Assembly: GCA_029783825.1 (NCBI GenBank)
Contig: JAREIK010000343.1
Location: 2,084,501 to 2,148,500 of the forward strand
Length of the DNA: 64,000 nucleotides
Source: Sapria himalayana
Taxonomy: Eukaryota > Streptophyta > Magnoliopsida > Malpighiales > Rafflesiaceae
Direction: 5' to 3'
In this document: positions 1 through 10,515 of the stretch, in pieces
Position numbering within the stretch: position 1 is the first letter of the stretch
Layout of the letters: each line of letters begins with the position of its first letter
Translations under genes and position numbers: made by a program
The notes under the pieces: model-generated
Told to the model about the DNA's origin: nothing
Database searches by the model: none
The model's input: only the letters and a program-made list of their open reading frames with translations

Positions 1-975
1 AGTACTAAAAAATTAAGGTTTAATTTTATTGAAAATTTATTTGATAAATTATTGTTAATTGGATGCTGAATATAAATATATTATTTGATAACTGTAAATT
101 TTAAATATTGAAAATGATGTATTTACATATATATTCTTATTATCATTGTGTTACATATTATCAAACATAAATAAAATTTTTAATGAGTTTTTTTTTTCAC
201 TATAATTATTAATTATTAAAAAAAATAAAATCCCTAAAAACATACTCATAAATAAATCATAAATTTAAAAAAGAAATAAAAATATTTAAAAATAACTAAT
301 ATTATCTAAACTTTTTAAAACTATCAAAATTTTTAATATAAAAATAAAAATTAATGAACAACTAGTTGATTTACTATTTTCTCTTTTAAAAAAATCATAA
401 AAGATGATTAGGATTAATTTTTGTGGTGACGAAGAAAGAAGGAAGAGAATACAAATCCGCAAACTGAATTGTAGCATAAATGAGAAAACGAAAAAAAATG
501 ATAAAAATAATAGCTTTTAAAAAAATTTCTTGAAATTTTTGCCTTTAGTATTAAGTAGGTCTCTACCTATTTAAAATTTTTAATAAATTTTTAAGTTTTT
601 AACTTCCAATATTTTTTTATTAAACGTACTTATAATTTCAAATCATTAAAAATTTTAATTTTCAATGGTTTGAAGATTTTAAGTGCGTTATCAAACAACT
701 CACTAGTGTATTAGTACTATTATATGTTCTTGGACAGTTTTTTTTTTTTTTTGTATTTTTTTAATGATATTGGAAAGGTTAATATCTTGGTAATTACATT
801 TCTGAAGATCAAAGATTATGCATAATAATTTCTAAATTTGACATATCACTTGTATTCGTATGAAGTATAATACATGAAATACGAGAACTTACGAGTTGAT
901 TCAATGTGTTGGTGTGTGTGTGTGTCTTCATTATGAGAGGAGCATTTAATGAAGTCGAAGTTGTTATTATTGCAG
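1..975 (+). other. Probable intron of the prolyl oligopeptidase gene
   Basis: No exon is recognisable here. The stretch is AT-rich with homopolymer runs and ends in a good 3' splice site (TTATTATTGCAG at 964-975) directly before the HAW exon. A short TG run lies near 912-925. Family members have the GGSNGG and FHKFTIG exons upstream, so these bases are read as the intron that follows FTIG. This rests on the downstream exon phase. Confidence 0.7.
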
Positions 976-1590
976 GCCATGCATGGACCTCTGATTATGG
1001 CTGCTCAGAGAAGAAAGAAGAATTCCATTGGCTAATTAAGTGAGCAATATCCTCATCTTGTTTCTTCCTCAGAGCTGGTGCCCATCATCTTCCCCTTTCT
1101 CAGGTACTCTCCGCTGCATAATGTGAGGAGGCCATGGTGGGGACGCAATCCAAAGCAGGCCAGCCAGTACCCTTCCACCATGCTGCTGACTGCAGACCAC
1201 GACGACCGCGTGGTTCCTATGCATTCCCTCAAGTTATTAGCAGTGAGCCCCCACCCACCCACCCCACCCATTATTTCTTCTTGTTGGTTCTGATATATTT
1301 ACTGGCGGTTGATCCTCCTTGTTTGTGCCAAGAGAAGACCATGCAGTATGTGTTGTGCTCGAGCTTGGAGGACAGCCCTCAGACCAACCCCATAATAGGT
1401 CGCATTGAATGCAAAGCTGGGCACGGCGCTGGATGCCCAACTCAGAAACTGGTACGTGTTTGTGAACCGTTGGGCCCTGCACCCTCTGTTGGTGGCTAAT
1501 GAATTTGGTCTTCTTCATCACCAGATAGACGCTGCTGCTGATAGGTATGGGTTCATGGCGAAGATGCTGGCTGCCTCTTGGAAGGAATAG
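976..1590 (+). CDS. Prolyl oligopeptidase (prolyl endopeptidase, family S9A), C-terminal exons; 5' part outside window
   Basis: Serine peptidase that cleaves short peptides after proline; cytosolic in most family members. Four exons are visible: 976-1039, 1104-1242, 1338-1451 and 1525-1590 (stop TAG). All have GT-AG borders and compatible phases, with introns of 64, 95 and 73 nt. The first exon reads [18 protein letters not shown]. The second holds [14 protein letters not shown], which carries the catalytic Asp, and the third holds CKAGHGAG, which carries the catalytic His. The catalytic Ser (GGSNGG motif) belongs to exons before the window start; bases 1-975 read as intron. About 127 C-terminal residues are present and none of the frames is broken. 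Plant relatives usually read GAGRPTQK where this gene reads GAGCPTQK, an Arg-to-Cys change just after the active His. It converges on ECH2, with stop codons about 110 bp apart, so the 3' UTRs probably overlap. Confidence 0.93.
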
Positions 1591-1699
1591 CAGTTGCTCT
1601 TACAGCACAGAGTGAGCTTGTTCTTCTCTCTCTTATCGGAAAAACAAAAAAGAAAAATTATAACAGAGTACTCTTTCAATATATATCTGCTACACACAT

Positions 1700-4346
1700 T
1701 CACATAGAGGAAACTGCCTTGAGTTCAACGCAGCCAATCAACACAATAAGATTTCTCTCCTTAACTCTAGTTTGAAGAATAATCCTGTTGAAACACAACA
1801 AACAAAGCCACCAAAAAGATGATGCATACACAAGAATAAGAACTAGGGCTGTAACCGAGCCGAGCTGCTCGGGAGCTGCTCGGCGTTCGGCTCGTTAGAA
1901 GCTCGCTCGAACTCGTTTATTAAGTTAAACGAGCCGAGTCCGAGCACTCTCAAACTCGGCTCCTCAGCTAATAAACAGGCTCATGGGCAAGCTCGTGAAC
2001 ATGTAGAAAGCTTGACGCACAATAAATTTTTACTACAAATGAACATGATAAATATTTTAACTCTTGAATTTCAGTCAAGTTAATTAAATTTTTATTATCT
2101 TATCTTTTTAATTTAGTTGTATATTACATATTTTAGATGAATATTTTCTTTAATTTTAAATTATTATTTTGAGGCTCGTAAGTTAAACGAGCCGAGCCCA
2201 AGCACCATTAAACTCAGCTCGTTAGCTCATGAACAGGCTCGTGAACCAGGCTCGTGAACAGGCTCGTAAGTTAAACGAGCCGAGCCCGAGCACCCTCAAA
2301 CTCAGCTCGTCAGCTCGTAAACAGGCTCATGAACATGCTCGTGAACATATAGAAGGATTGATGCACAACAAATGTTTTAACTCTTGAACTTCAATCAAAT
2401 TAATTGAACTTTTATTATTTTATCTTTTTAATTTAGTTGTATATTGTCTATTTTAGATAAATATTTTCTTTAATTTTAAAATATTATTTTTAGACTCATA
2501 AGTTAAACGAGCCGAGCCCAAGCACCATTAAACTCAATTCGTCAGCTCGTGAACAAGCTCGTGAACAGGCTTGTAAGCTAAACGAGCCGAGCCCGAGCAC
2601 CCTCAAACTCGACTCTTCTGCTCGTGAACAAGCTCGAGCCTACTCCTTTAAAGCCGAGCCGAGTTGAGCCGAGCCTACCTAATACTCGGCTCGGTTACAC
2701 CCCAATAAGAATAATAGAAAATGTACTTAAAGACCCATCACGTGAGTAATAAAAAAGAGATTTTGGTCCTGCCTTGAGCAGCCAAGCCACATCTCAGTAA
2801 TCAATGTGTCGCCAGGGTGCACAGGCATCACAAATCTGGCTGATATGGCTCTGATAGAGCTTGATTCTCCTCCACACACACATCTGATGGCTGCTCTTGC
2901 TGCGTATCCGAGAACGCACAGCCCGTGCAGTATTGGACGGGAAAATCTATCATTTGTGGAGAAACACATGTAGTTAAAAGCTTGCACAGAGGGTGGTTCA
3001 AGGCACAGTGGTCTGTTCATAAAGATACGCTACCCGGCTCGTCTGGCAAAGATGGGATCTGAATGCAATGGATTGTAGTCGCCAGATAATCTGTAGAGCA
3101 GCGCCTGCAAAATAAAGAAAAACCCCATTTCACGTTTTGCTTCTCCCCCATCATTTGGATTTGAATTAGAAGCATCCTCCACGTGCCTGCGATGGCGCCG
3201 TACGATCCTCAAACACTGCAAATGGTTTAGCAGAGATTGGGACGTTGACAGTGGCAGCCTTGTTTCTTGGGCACGTGGAATGAGAATATGGCGAGGACGC
3301 CTTGGAAAAGCCACCGGCACCACGAAGAAAAGCTGTTGCTCTGCAAATCGCTCACATCACTGCTTCGAAGATCCTCTCTTCTTCTTCGACGCTAAAAAGA
3401 CAGGCTGAAGCAGAGAGCTCACCTATTAATGGACAGTAATTCGCCCGACTCTTTTTCGTAACTTTTTGTTTCTATCTCCACCACCGCTGCTTTACCTGAT
3501 ATCCTAAACAAAAATTTTCATTAGCACAAAATCTAATATAGATTAATATCTTGATAATCTTATTGCTAAAAATAAGCAAAATTATGTCCCTTGAATCTCA
3601 AATCAGAGATTTATCATTCTTGGATAAGAATACTTGTTATCATATTAAGATATAATCTCTAAGAAAGATTAATATCTCGATAATCTTAATACTAAACTCT
3701 AGAGAAATTAATATCATGAATAAAAAATTAGAGATTTATTAATCTTGGATAAGAATATTTGTTATCATATTAAAATATAATCTCTAAGAAAGATTAATAT
3801 CTCGATAATCTCATTACTAAAAATTAGAGAAATTATGTATCATGAATCTTAAATCAGAGATTTATCATTCTTAAACAAAAATTCCCATTATCATATCAAG
3901 ATATGATCTCTAAGAAAAATTAATATCTCGACAATTTTATTACTAAAAATTAGAAAAATTATATTTCATAAATTTCGCATTAGAAATTTAAATATTTTTG
4001 TATGAAAATACTTGTTATCGTATCAAGAAATGATCTCTAAAAGAAATTAATATCTTGACATTTTTATTATTTAAAGTTAGAAAAATTATATATCATGAAT
4101 CTTAAATTTGAGATTTATCATCATTGAACTAAAATACTTGTAATCATATTAAATAAAGATATGAAATCTAAGAGAAATTAATATTTTAACACTCTTATTA
4201 TTAACAAGTACCTTCATACAAGAATGATAAATCTCTGATCTGATATTCTTTTAATTAAAAGTTAGAGAAATTGTGTGTATGATGAATCTCAAATCAAATA
4301 TATATCAATCTTGGACGAAGATATTTGTTATCGCATTAAGGTATAA

Positions 4347-4379
<33 letters not shown>

Positions 4380-6058
4380 ATACAATAATTTCCTAAATAA
4401 TTAATTATCATATTATTATTTTCATCTAAATTTATTTGATTTTTAAAATTTTATGAATTTGATATATTAATATTTATGTAATCGAATATAATATCTATAT
4501 TAGAGATGTCAATGCGTCTTGCTGGGCATGACACTACTTGTTTGCATGCCTTGTGCCTGGGTTAGGCCTGGCCAGGCAAGCATGAGTTCCGTTCAGTCTA
4601 GCTTAGACTTAGACTGGGCTTAGTTTAGTCTAGGCTAGCCCACCTTCAGTTCAATCTAGGCTAGCGTGGGTCAAGTCAGGCTGAACCAGGTCATGCCGTG
4701 CCAGGCATAGCTGAATCATATCATGCCTAGTGCCATGCCTGGGCCACTCAGCCTAATTGACACCTATATCTACAATTTAGTTTATTTTTTTTTAACTACG
4801 GGGCTAGGCCCACAATCACACCTTTATCATGAAGTCCCACAAGGCCTACTTTGTTGTATATCTGTGACAAATGAGAATGTATAAGCAAAAGAATGCCCAA
4901 CTGGGAGCTTTATAATTAACAAATATAAGGCGAGATCTCAGGGGCCTTACAGATCCGCTAGATGGAAGTGGCTTGTTCAATTCTAGGTAATGTTGAGCAT
5001 GCAGCAATAACTTGGGATCATACCTACACAATTAGGACCAAAATAACTTAATAAAAACCCTTATGACTTTGCCATGAACAACTATCTGTGTTGGCACTTA
5101 CTTGATCCCAGGTAAGCCTATGCTGCTCATTAATGATCCGAGTGAAAATAAAGAGGCAAATGTGGGCAAAACCTGGGATATCATCAACGTGGCTAAATTG
5201 ATCATGTCAATTTTAATTTATATCACGAGTTGTATAAATAACAAGGATTGTGTGCACAAAAAATGAACAATGAGCTATAAACAACATCATCAAATAGTGA
5301 TAACGAGGAACAGAATAGCAGTGTGGCAAAATTTGTCGAGCATAACATCTCTGGGTATCAGATTTTAACAGGAACAGAACAATAATGATGATGATGAGGA
5401 TCATGTGCTTGGATGCTTCGTTGGTAGATTATTAACAATTTTATTGAGTTCGCATGCTTGACAATCTCCAATCAAATGTTGTTATTTCCTCGGCATCATC
5501 AATGTAGAATGCCCTAAATTCTAAATTAAGAAGAAGAAGAAGAACAATTTTTCTGGTACAATTACGCGACTGCCGGCCGTCATCGATGTTCATCATCTGT
5601 GGCGATGTCGATCCAGATCAGCCGCAAGAACAGATACAAGCACAATATGAGGTACCTGAATGAATTGTTGTCCGTCTTCGTGATACACATACTTCAGTTC
5701 ATGAGCGTCGCTGGCATCCCGAGCACAGACACCGATGCCCAACGCATATATTGCTACGTCTCTGCATCGAAACAAATTAGAACAGTTGCGAATCGGTTAA
5801 GGAGTCAAGTTCGCGAGAGCATGAACTATGTCGTTGATTCCTCTTACCTCTCTGAGTAATCGGTCGTCGACTTCTCATCGCCGCCATCGCCGTCATCGCC
5901 GCCGCACAAACAGCACAGATAATACCATTAGATTAGCCATCATGAAACATCATCAGATCAGGTGTTATGTCGTGATTGAACCATCTGGTTGTGCACTGTA
6001 CCTCGGGAAACTTGTGAGCCCAGACCAGGTCGTGGTTGAATTCTGCCGCAGTCTCCAT
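1700..6058 (-). CDS. ECH2: Enoyl-CoA hydratase 2, peroxisomal (MaoC/hot-dog fold), complete 11-exon gene
   Basis: Hydrates trans-2-enoyl-CoA to (R)-3-hydroxyacyl-CoA in peroxisomes, which is needed to degrade unsaturated fatty acids with even-position cis bonds. Exons in coding order: 6002-6058, 5848-5870, 5656-5761, 5102-5172, 4951-5023, 4822-4861, 3423-3495, 3187-3340, 3034-3104, 2773-2946, 1700-1784. They sum to 927 nt, giving 308 residues; Arabidopsis ECH2 has about 309. The start METAAEF at 6058 matches family N-termini. Landmarks are YHEDGQQFIQ, YDPKLLLHAQHY, GLHDKG, FLRGAGGFS and the hydratase-2 motif YRLSGDYNPLHSDP (about residues 203-216, catalytic Asp208 and His213), then HGLC and a last exon with LQTRVKERN. 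The C-terminus is SSM, a non-canonical peroxisomal signal where Arabidopsis has SSL. Introns 8 and 10 appear to use GC donors. Intron 6 holds a tandem array and a small hAT-like element; intron 10 holds an 861-bp hAT-like element. No stop or frameshift was seen. Confidence 0.93.
1843..2703. mobile_element. Non-autonomous hAT-like element in ECH2 intron 10
   Basis: The 861-bp element is flanked by perfect 8-bp direct repeats AATAAGAA (1835-1842 and 2704-2711). Its ends are inverted: CTAGGGCTGTAACCGAG on the left and the complement of GGGGTGTAACCGAGCCGAG on the right. An 8-bp target duplication with this kind of end is typical of hAT elements. The inside has no coding capacity. It is an array of words such as GCTCGTGAAC and AAACGAGCCGAG, with related units starting near 1920, 2180, 2266, 2500 and 2572. 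Without it, intron 10 would be only about 120 bp. Confidence 0.87.
3541..4350. repeat. Tandem array, about 126-bp unit, about 6 copies (ECH2 intron 6)
   Basis: Units begin with (G/A)ATTAATATCT near 3541, 3667, 3792, 3918, 4045 and 4176, spacing 125-131 bp. Each unit also holds versions of GAGATTTATCATTCTTGGA and TTGTTATCATATTAAGATAT. Units diverge more towards the right. A (TA)n run at 4352-4381 follows. Confidence 0.85.
4500..4766. mobile_element. Small hAT-like MITE in ECH2 intron 6
   Basis: Ends are TTAGAGATGTCAAT and ATTGACACCTA, forming short inverted repeats of the GGTGTCAAT type common in plant hAT MITEs. The 8-bp flanks are TATCTATA (4492-4499) and TATCTACA (4767-4774), 7 of 8 identical. 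The interior is rich in GCC/GGC words (GCCAGGCA, GCCTGG), unlike the AT-rich intron around it. Confidence 0.65.
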
Positions 6059-6198
6059 CAAAGAAAATCAGATCTGGATTCTGATTTCTGGGATCCAAGC
6101 AATTCAAACCTTTCTCTACTTGTCTCACTGCTGACTGACTGCTAGCTGTCGGTGGCAGGTGGTATTTTTAATCATACTTTTTTTATTTCCGGTAAAAT
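6059..6198 (-). promoter_or_regulatory. ECH2 5' UTR / proximal promoter (position only)
   Basis: The stretch between the ECH2 start codon and the next transposon is only about 140 bp. No convincing TATA box or other named element was seen. The label rests only on its position upstream of the start, so transcription probably begins here or within the adjacent element. Confidence 0.35.
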
Positions 6199-6981
6199 AG
6201 AGGACTGCAACTCGATCGAGTTGGGTCAGGTTGAGGGCCAACCTGAACCCAACCCGAAATTTTTTTAATTCGAACCTAACCCACTTGATAATATCAAACT
6301 TAGGTTGAGTTTGAATTGGGTTGGGTTGGGTTGAGTCGAATTATATGTATCATTTGGGATATCAAAAATTATAAAAAAAAAAATTTAATAAAAATTAAAT
6401 AATTAAATTTTTTTAAATTATGGTTCATATTGATTTAACTAATATGCTAACAAAAAAATAAAAAAATTTAAAATTTTATAATAATAAATAATTAAATTTT
6501 TTAAATTTTAAATTAATATTAAATTATGGTCTGGTATAAATAATTAAAATTTTTTATGGAAGCTCAATTTTTTTCTTTATAATAATAAAATAAAACGCAT
6601 ATTAGAATTTTAAATTAATTATAATAATTATTAGCATGCATATTATAAGTTTGAATTTTTCCTCTCATATAATAAAAATTAATCTTAAAAATTGACCATC
6701 GTATGCTACAAATATTTAAAAAAAAAATTATTTTTTATTGAAATATTTTGAAAAAAAAAAATTCATCAATATTATAATTTTGTAACATGTTTACATTACT
6801 CAATTGCTCATGTGTTCAAATAGTTATGCTTATAAATGGGATTTCAGGATCAACCCGAACCCAACACAAATTTTGCTTGTGTCGGAAATTTGCAACTAGA
6901 GTCAAATCCAAACCCTAGTTTTTTTTTTGGCTTGGGTTTGGGTTACTCGGGTTGACCCAAGCCGACCCGAGTTGCAACCCT
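6199..6981. mobile_element. Non-autonomous hAT-like element (GGGTTGGGTT word family)
   Basis: Ends are AGAGGACTGCAACTCG on the left and CGAGTTGCAACCCT on the right, inverted with respect to each other. Flanks GGTAAAAT and AATAAAAT share 6 of 8 bases, so the target duplication is weak. Both ends carry arrays of GGGTT/AACCC words around an AT-rich, non-coding core. Diverged relatives lie near 36,061-36,510 and 40,320-40,760. Confidence 0.6.
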
Positions 6982-7499
6982 AATAAAATTATGTTCAAAT
7001 ATCCATATCGAATAGATTAAAAAAGAATATTTCTTTTTATGGTGTGTATAGGATGTACGTTTTTGAAGAACATATATATAATGTGCGGCAAAAATATTGG
7101 CGTCAATGGATGCATTTTTTTTAAAGCCACATCTTTTTTATTCAAACATCATTAAAAAAATTTTATTAGCGTCACTAATATTATCATATATAGGTGGAAA
7201 AAAAATAATAAAAAAATTGCGAGAATTTACAACGAGTCGGTTCGTATTTAAATACATAATACACATGTATCTTCTATTCTACATAGCAGATGATTTGGTA
7301 CTTATAAGTTTTGATAATATAAACCATAAAGGTGGATTTTAAATCTGACTTATCAAATAAGTTATGTAGAAGGTCTCAAGGAAATAATGAGATATTGATT
7401 AAATGAAATTGTCAATTATTTGTCTTAATCTCGATGAGTATCTATAAACTTAATATGAGGACATTAATAAATATTAAATAATATATAGCTTGAATTGAA
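6982..7499. other. AT-rich sequence, nothing recognised
   Basis: An 81-codon open frame on the + strand (7097-7342) has no recognisable domain, and its residue content mirrors the AT bias. I see no splice-linked exons around it. Confidence 0.5.
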
Positions 7500-8049
7500 T
7501 TTCAAATAAGTGGGAGTGCGATTATAATTTTATAATAAAAAAATTATAATTTAAATAAATAGAATTATTTAATTAAATAGAATTATTTAACTTATTTATT
7601 TTATAAAAAAAAATTATTAATTATAATTTAAGAGTTATTTATTTAAAAAATAGTTATCACTTTTAAATGTAGTATGATAAGTATGTAGCGTTTGGTGGAG
7701 GAGAAGAAATTCACTATTCATCTTCTTCCTCACGGAACCTTAGCTTCAGGGATATGGGAGAAGCCTTAGAAACCACATTGGAGCTCTCTCTTTTTAAGGT
7801 AAGTATCCTAACTTGGGGATAATGAAATGTAATCATGTTTATCTTCTCGATAAGATTATATGTAAAAATTGTGATTCAAAATAAAAGCCTAACAATATTA
7901 TTAGAGGAATTTTGCAGTTCTCATGTATGATATTTAAGATAATAAGGGGATATAATTTCATCTTTCTTATTTAATCATGACTTTGAGTAAAGCTCTATAA
8001 GGGTTCACATCAACATTGGAAACCATGGCATGGTGGAAATAGCAATCCC

Positions 8050-8392
8050 AAAGGAGCTTGCATCAACGAACACCAACTATGGTGGAATTCACAGTGGCAA
8101 ACATTGACCGAGGTTGAGCATGCAGTAGCGAATACCAACCATGGTGGAGCTTACAACAATGAACACTGACTATGGTTGAGCTTGCATCAGTGAATATCAA
8201 CCATGGTGGAGCTCGTAGCAGTGAATATCGACTACAATTGAGCATGTAGCAATGAAGAATGAACAACATTAGTGGCAGAGTTTGTGGTGGTGAAAAGAAA
8301 TGGTGGCAGAGTTGATGGCGGAAAACAAAAATGGTGGTGGAGTTCACGTGGCAAACGACAATGGTAGAGTTCATGATGGTGAACAAAAACTA
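8050..8392. repeat. Minisatellite, 31-bp unit, degenerate to the right
   Basis: Successive 31-bp units of the form T(G/T)GAGC-T-CA-CA(A/G)TGAA-A-C-AC-ATGG can be read from about 8050 to 8260. Beyond that the period decays into GGTGGCAGAGTT-like words up to about 8392. Confidence 0.7.
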
Positions 8393-8645
8393 TGACATTT
8401 ATTGGAATAAAATATACTATTATTATAATTTCGAAAGTGATGAAAAATCATTACTTTCCAAAATATATTACTTAGTAACATAGATTGGAATATAAATTAT
8501 GTATTTACAGATTGAAATAAGTGAGAGAGTATGATTATAATTTTATAATGGAAAGAATTATAATTATTATAAATAAATAATTTAATTTACATTGCAAATC
8601 AACAAATTTATCTGAGCTTGAAGTTTATCCCATAGCTCTTAACTA

Positions 8646-9109
8646 AGGCCCGGGCAAGCTTTTTATAGTGACAGGCCCCACTGCTTGCGCGGCCTCATAC
8701 CCCAGAAAACCCTCATTTGGCCTAGTCCTACGGGTTAGTATACACCACTTGGCCCAACCGCTTAAAAGATTATTTTTGGGAGGCATGGTTCCACTTACGC
8801 AGAGTGGGATTCAAACTCGAGTCCTCTCCTCCGAAATACCTCTGCCTTGCCACTGGGACAAAAATTTATTGGTAAACTAAGATTCGGGTAAATTTTTTAT
8901 AGTGACATGCCCCACTACTTGTGTGGCTCCATACCCCAGAAAAACCTCATTTGGCATGGCCTTATGGGTTAGTACACACTGCTTGGCCCTACCACTTAAG
9001 AGGTTAATTTTTGGGAGGCACAGTTCCACTTACGCAGAGTGAGATTCAAACTCAAGTCTTCTCCTCTTAAATACCTCTGCCTTGCCACTATGAAAAAACT
9101 TCATTGGTT
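8646..9109 (-). mobile_element. tRNA-derived SINE, tandem dimer
   Basis: Two direct monomers of about 232 bp (8646-8877 and 8878-9109) share TTTTATAGTGACA, ACCCCAGAAAA, CCTCATTTGGC and GTTCCACTTACGCAGAGT. Read on the - strand each begins with a tRNA-like head containing AGTGGCAAGGC (A-box-like) and GAGTTTGAATCCC (B box; + strand 8806-8818 and 9041-9053). The dimer is bounded by a 16-bp direct repeat, CCATAGCTCTTAACTA at 8630-8645 and CCATAGCCCTTAACTA at 9110-9125, with one mismatch. This implies the dimer inserted as one unit. Confidence 0.75.
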
Positions 9110-9879
9110 CCATAGCCCTTAACTAGTATCATAATTGATTGATTTTTATACATCATGATAAAAATATTGTTTATTTGTATGTGTGTGTGTGTGTATTTAA
9201 TTGATATTGGTTTTTTTATATATAAAACAACTAAATTAATTTTTATTTTAAAAGTTATTTATTATAATATAAGAGTTATTTATAAAAAAACCATTGTGTC
9301 ACTTTTGAATATGTGATAAGTATGTCATATATGAAGGAGGAGAAAAAAATTCACTATTCATATTCTTCTTCATGACTCATTGACTTTAGGGTTATGAGAG
9401 AAATTTATAGCAACTATGTTGGAGTTTTCACATGTTAGGCTACATATCCTACCTCATAGATAATAAAAATTCATCATTTTTATGTTCTCAGTAATATTAT
9501 TACACAAAAATCATGATTTGGAATAAAAATCTAACACTCCCAAATATGAGTAAGACTATTAGAAAGATTATTCAATTTAAAATGCAAATTTAAAACTATA
9601 GAAAAATAATAAAGTAAAGACATCTTAAATTCTCAATATTTATTAGTATTCTTATGTTCCATAAATAGAGAGAAATAAGCATTTAATATATAAAACCAAA
9701 TAGAAAAGTATGATAATAAATACTTTATAATAGTACATTACTATAATAAAACATTTCTAAGAATCTAACTATTTTTCAATAAGTTAATCAACATCACTTA
9801 ATAAAATATAATTAACTTGTGTTATAAAAGGTTGAGGTTGATGATATGACAAATATAATACTGATATAATAAAAATATA

Positions 9880-9912
<33 letters not shown>
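9880..9912. repeat. (CA)n microsatellite
   Basis: An uninterrupted CA run of about 16 units in AT-rich sequence. Confidence 0.95.
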
Positions 9913-9914
<2 letters not shown>

Positions 9915-10515
9915 ACTTATTAATGTCTCATCGTTAACTTTGTATTAGCAGAAACATTATCTTGGACCACTAACGTAATAATAATATGATTACTAAAAAA
10001 AATTTACTTAAAATTCTAAAAAAAAAAACATTGTGAGATGTTACAAATTTTATCTTTTTAGAGATGCTATCTTTGTAGAAATGTTACAACATTCAACTTG
10101 TTCATGTCTCACCATTACCTCAATAGAAATGTTATCATTGTAAAAGACATATTACAAACTTAAGAGCGAGTTCACACATAGATAAAAAAATACATGCACA
10201 CTAACTTTCATTGTAAACAAATAGTCATATTAGGAATTCCTAAAGTAAATGAGCAAGTACCTACTGAGTCTAAGGTACTTGAGGTATGATAATCAATTCA
10301 GAAAGGAGGCAATCAGCTTGACACTAAGAGTATATTATTGGAAAAAAATATTGCATACTCGACTATTATAGAACGGAAATTTCATCAACTTTTCTTGAGG
10401 CTACAAAAAGATCAAGAAGGTTTTATATGGATGACAATAATACAAGAAACAATTGTTCTCCATAAAATCAATACAAGAGATCTTGTTCCATTAAAATAAG
10501 AAAGAAACATCATTG
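9913..10515. other. AT-rich sequence left of the duplication, nothing recognised
   Basis: No open frame, exon or transposon end could be supported. The stretch stops where the homology with 51,725 onward begins. Confidence 0.5.

Larger units (their letters stand above)
7500..9545. mobile_element. Decayed short LTR-like element (direct repeats 7500-7893 and 8512-9536)
   Basis: Two diverged direct repeats share, in order, AAGTG(G/A)GAG-GATTATAATTTTATA, AAGAGTTATTTAT, AATTCACTATTCAT, GGTTATGAGAGAA-like and a CTAACA end. The right copy is stretched by the SINE dimer at 8646-9109. The roughly 0.6 kb between them has no coding motif and holds a 31-bp minisatellite. This fits a TRIM-like, non-coding LTR element, but I could not define TG...CA borders or a target duplication. 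Confidence 0.45.

Noticed and set aside
1134..1521. Frames of 121 codons (+) and 94 codons (-) over the prolyl oligopeptidase exons
   Set aside because: They run through introns in wrong frames; the spliced reading explains the sequence.
2727..3323. ECH2 as a truncated pseudogene
   Set aside because: At first the C-terminus seemed missing after EMWL, but the last exon was found at 1700-1784 beyond the hAT-like insertion, and the N-terminal exons at 4.8-6.06 kb.
1835..4350. CRISPR-like regularly spaced repeats
   Set aside because: Plant nuclear DNA; the arrays are ordinary tandem repeats without unique spacers or cas genes.
5599..6145. + strand frames of 86 and 105 codons
   Set aside because: Shadows of ECH2 exons 1-3 on the opposite strand.
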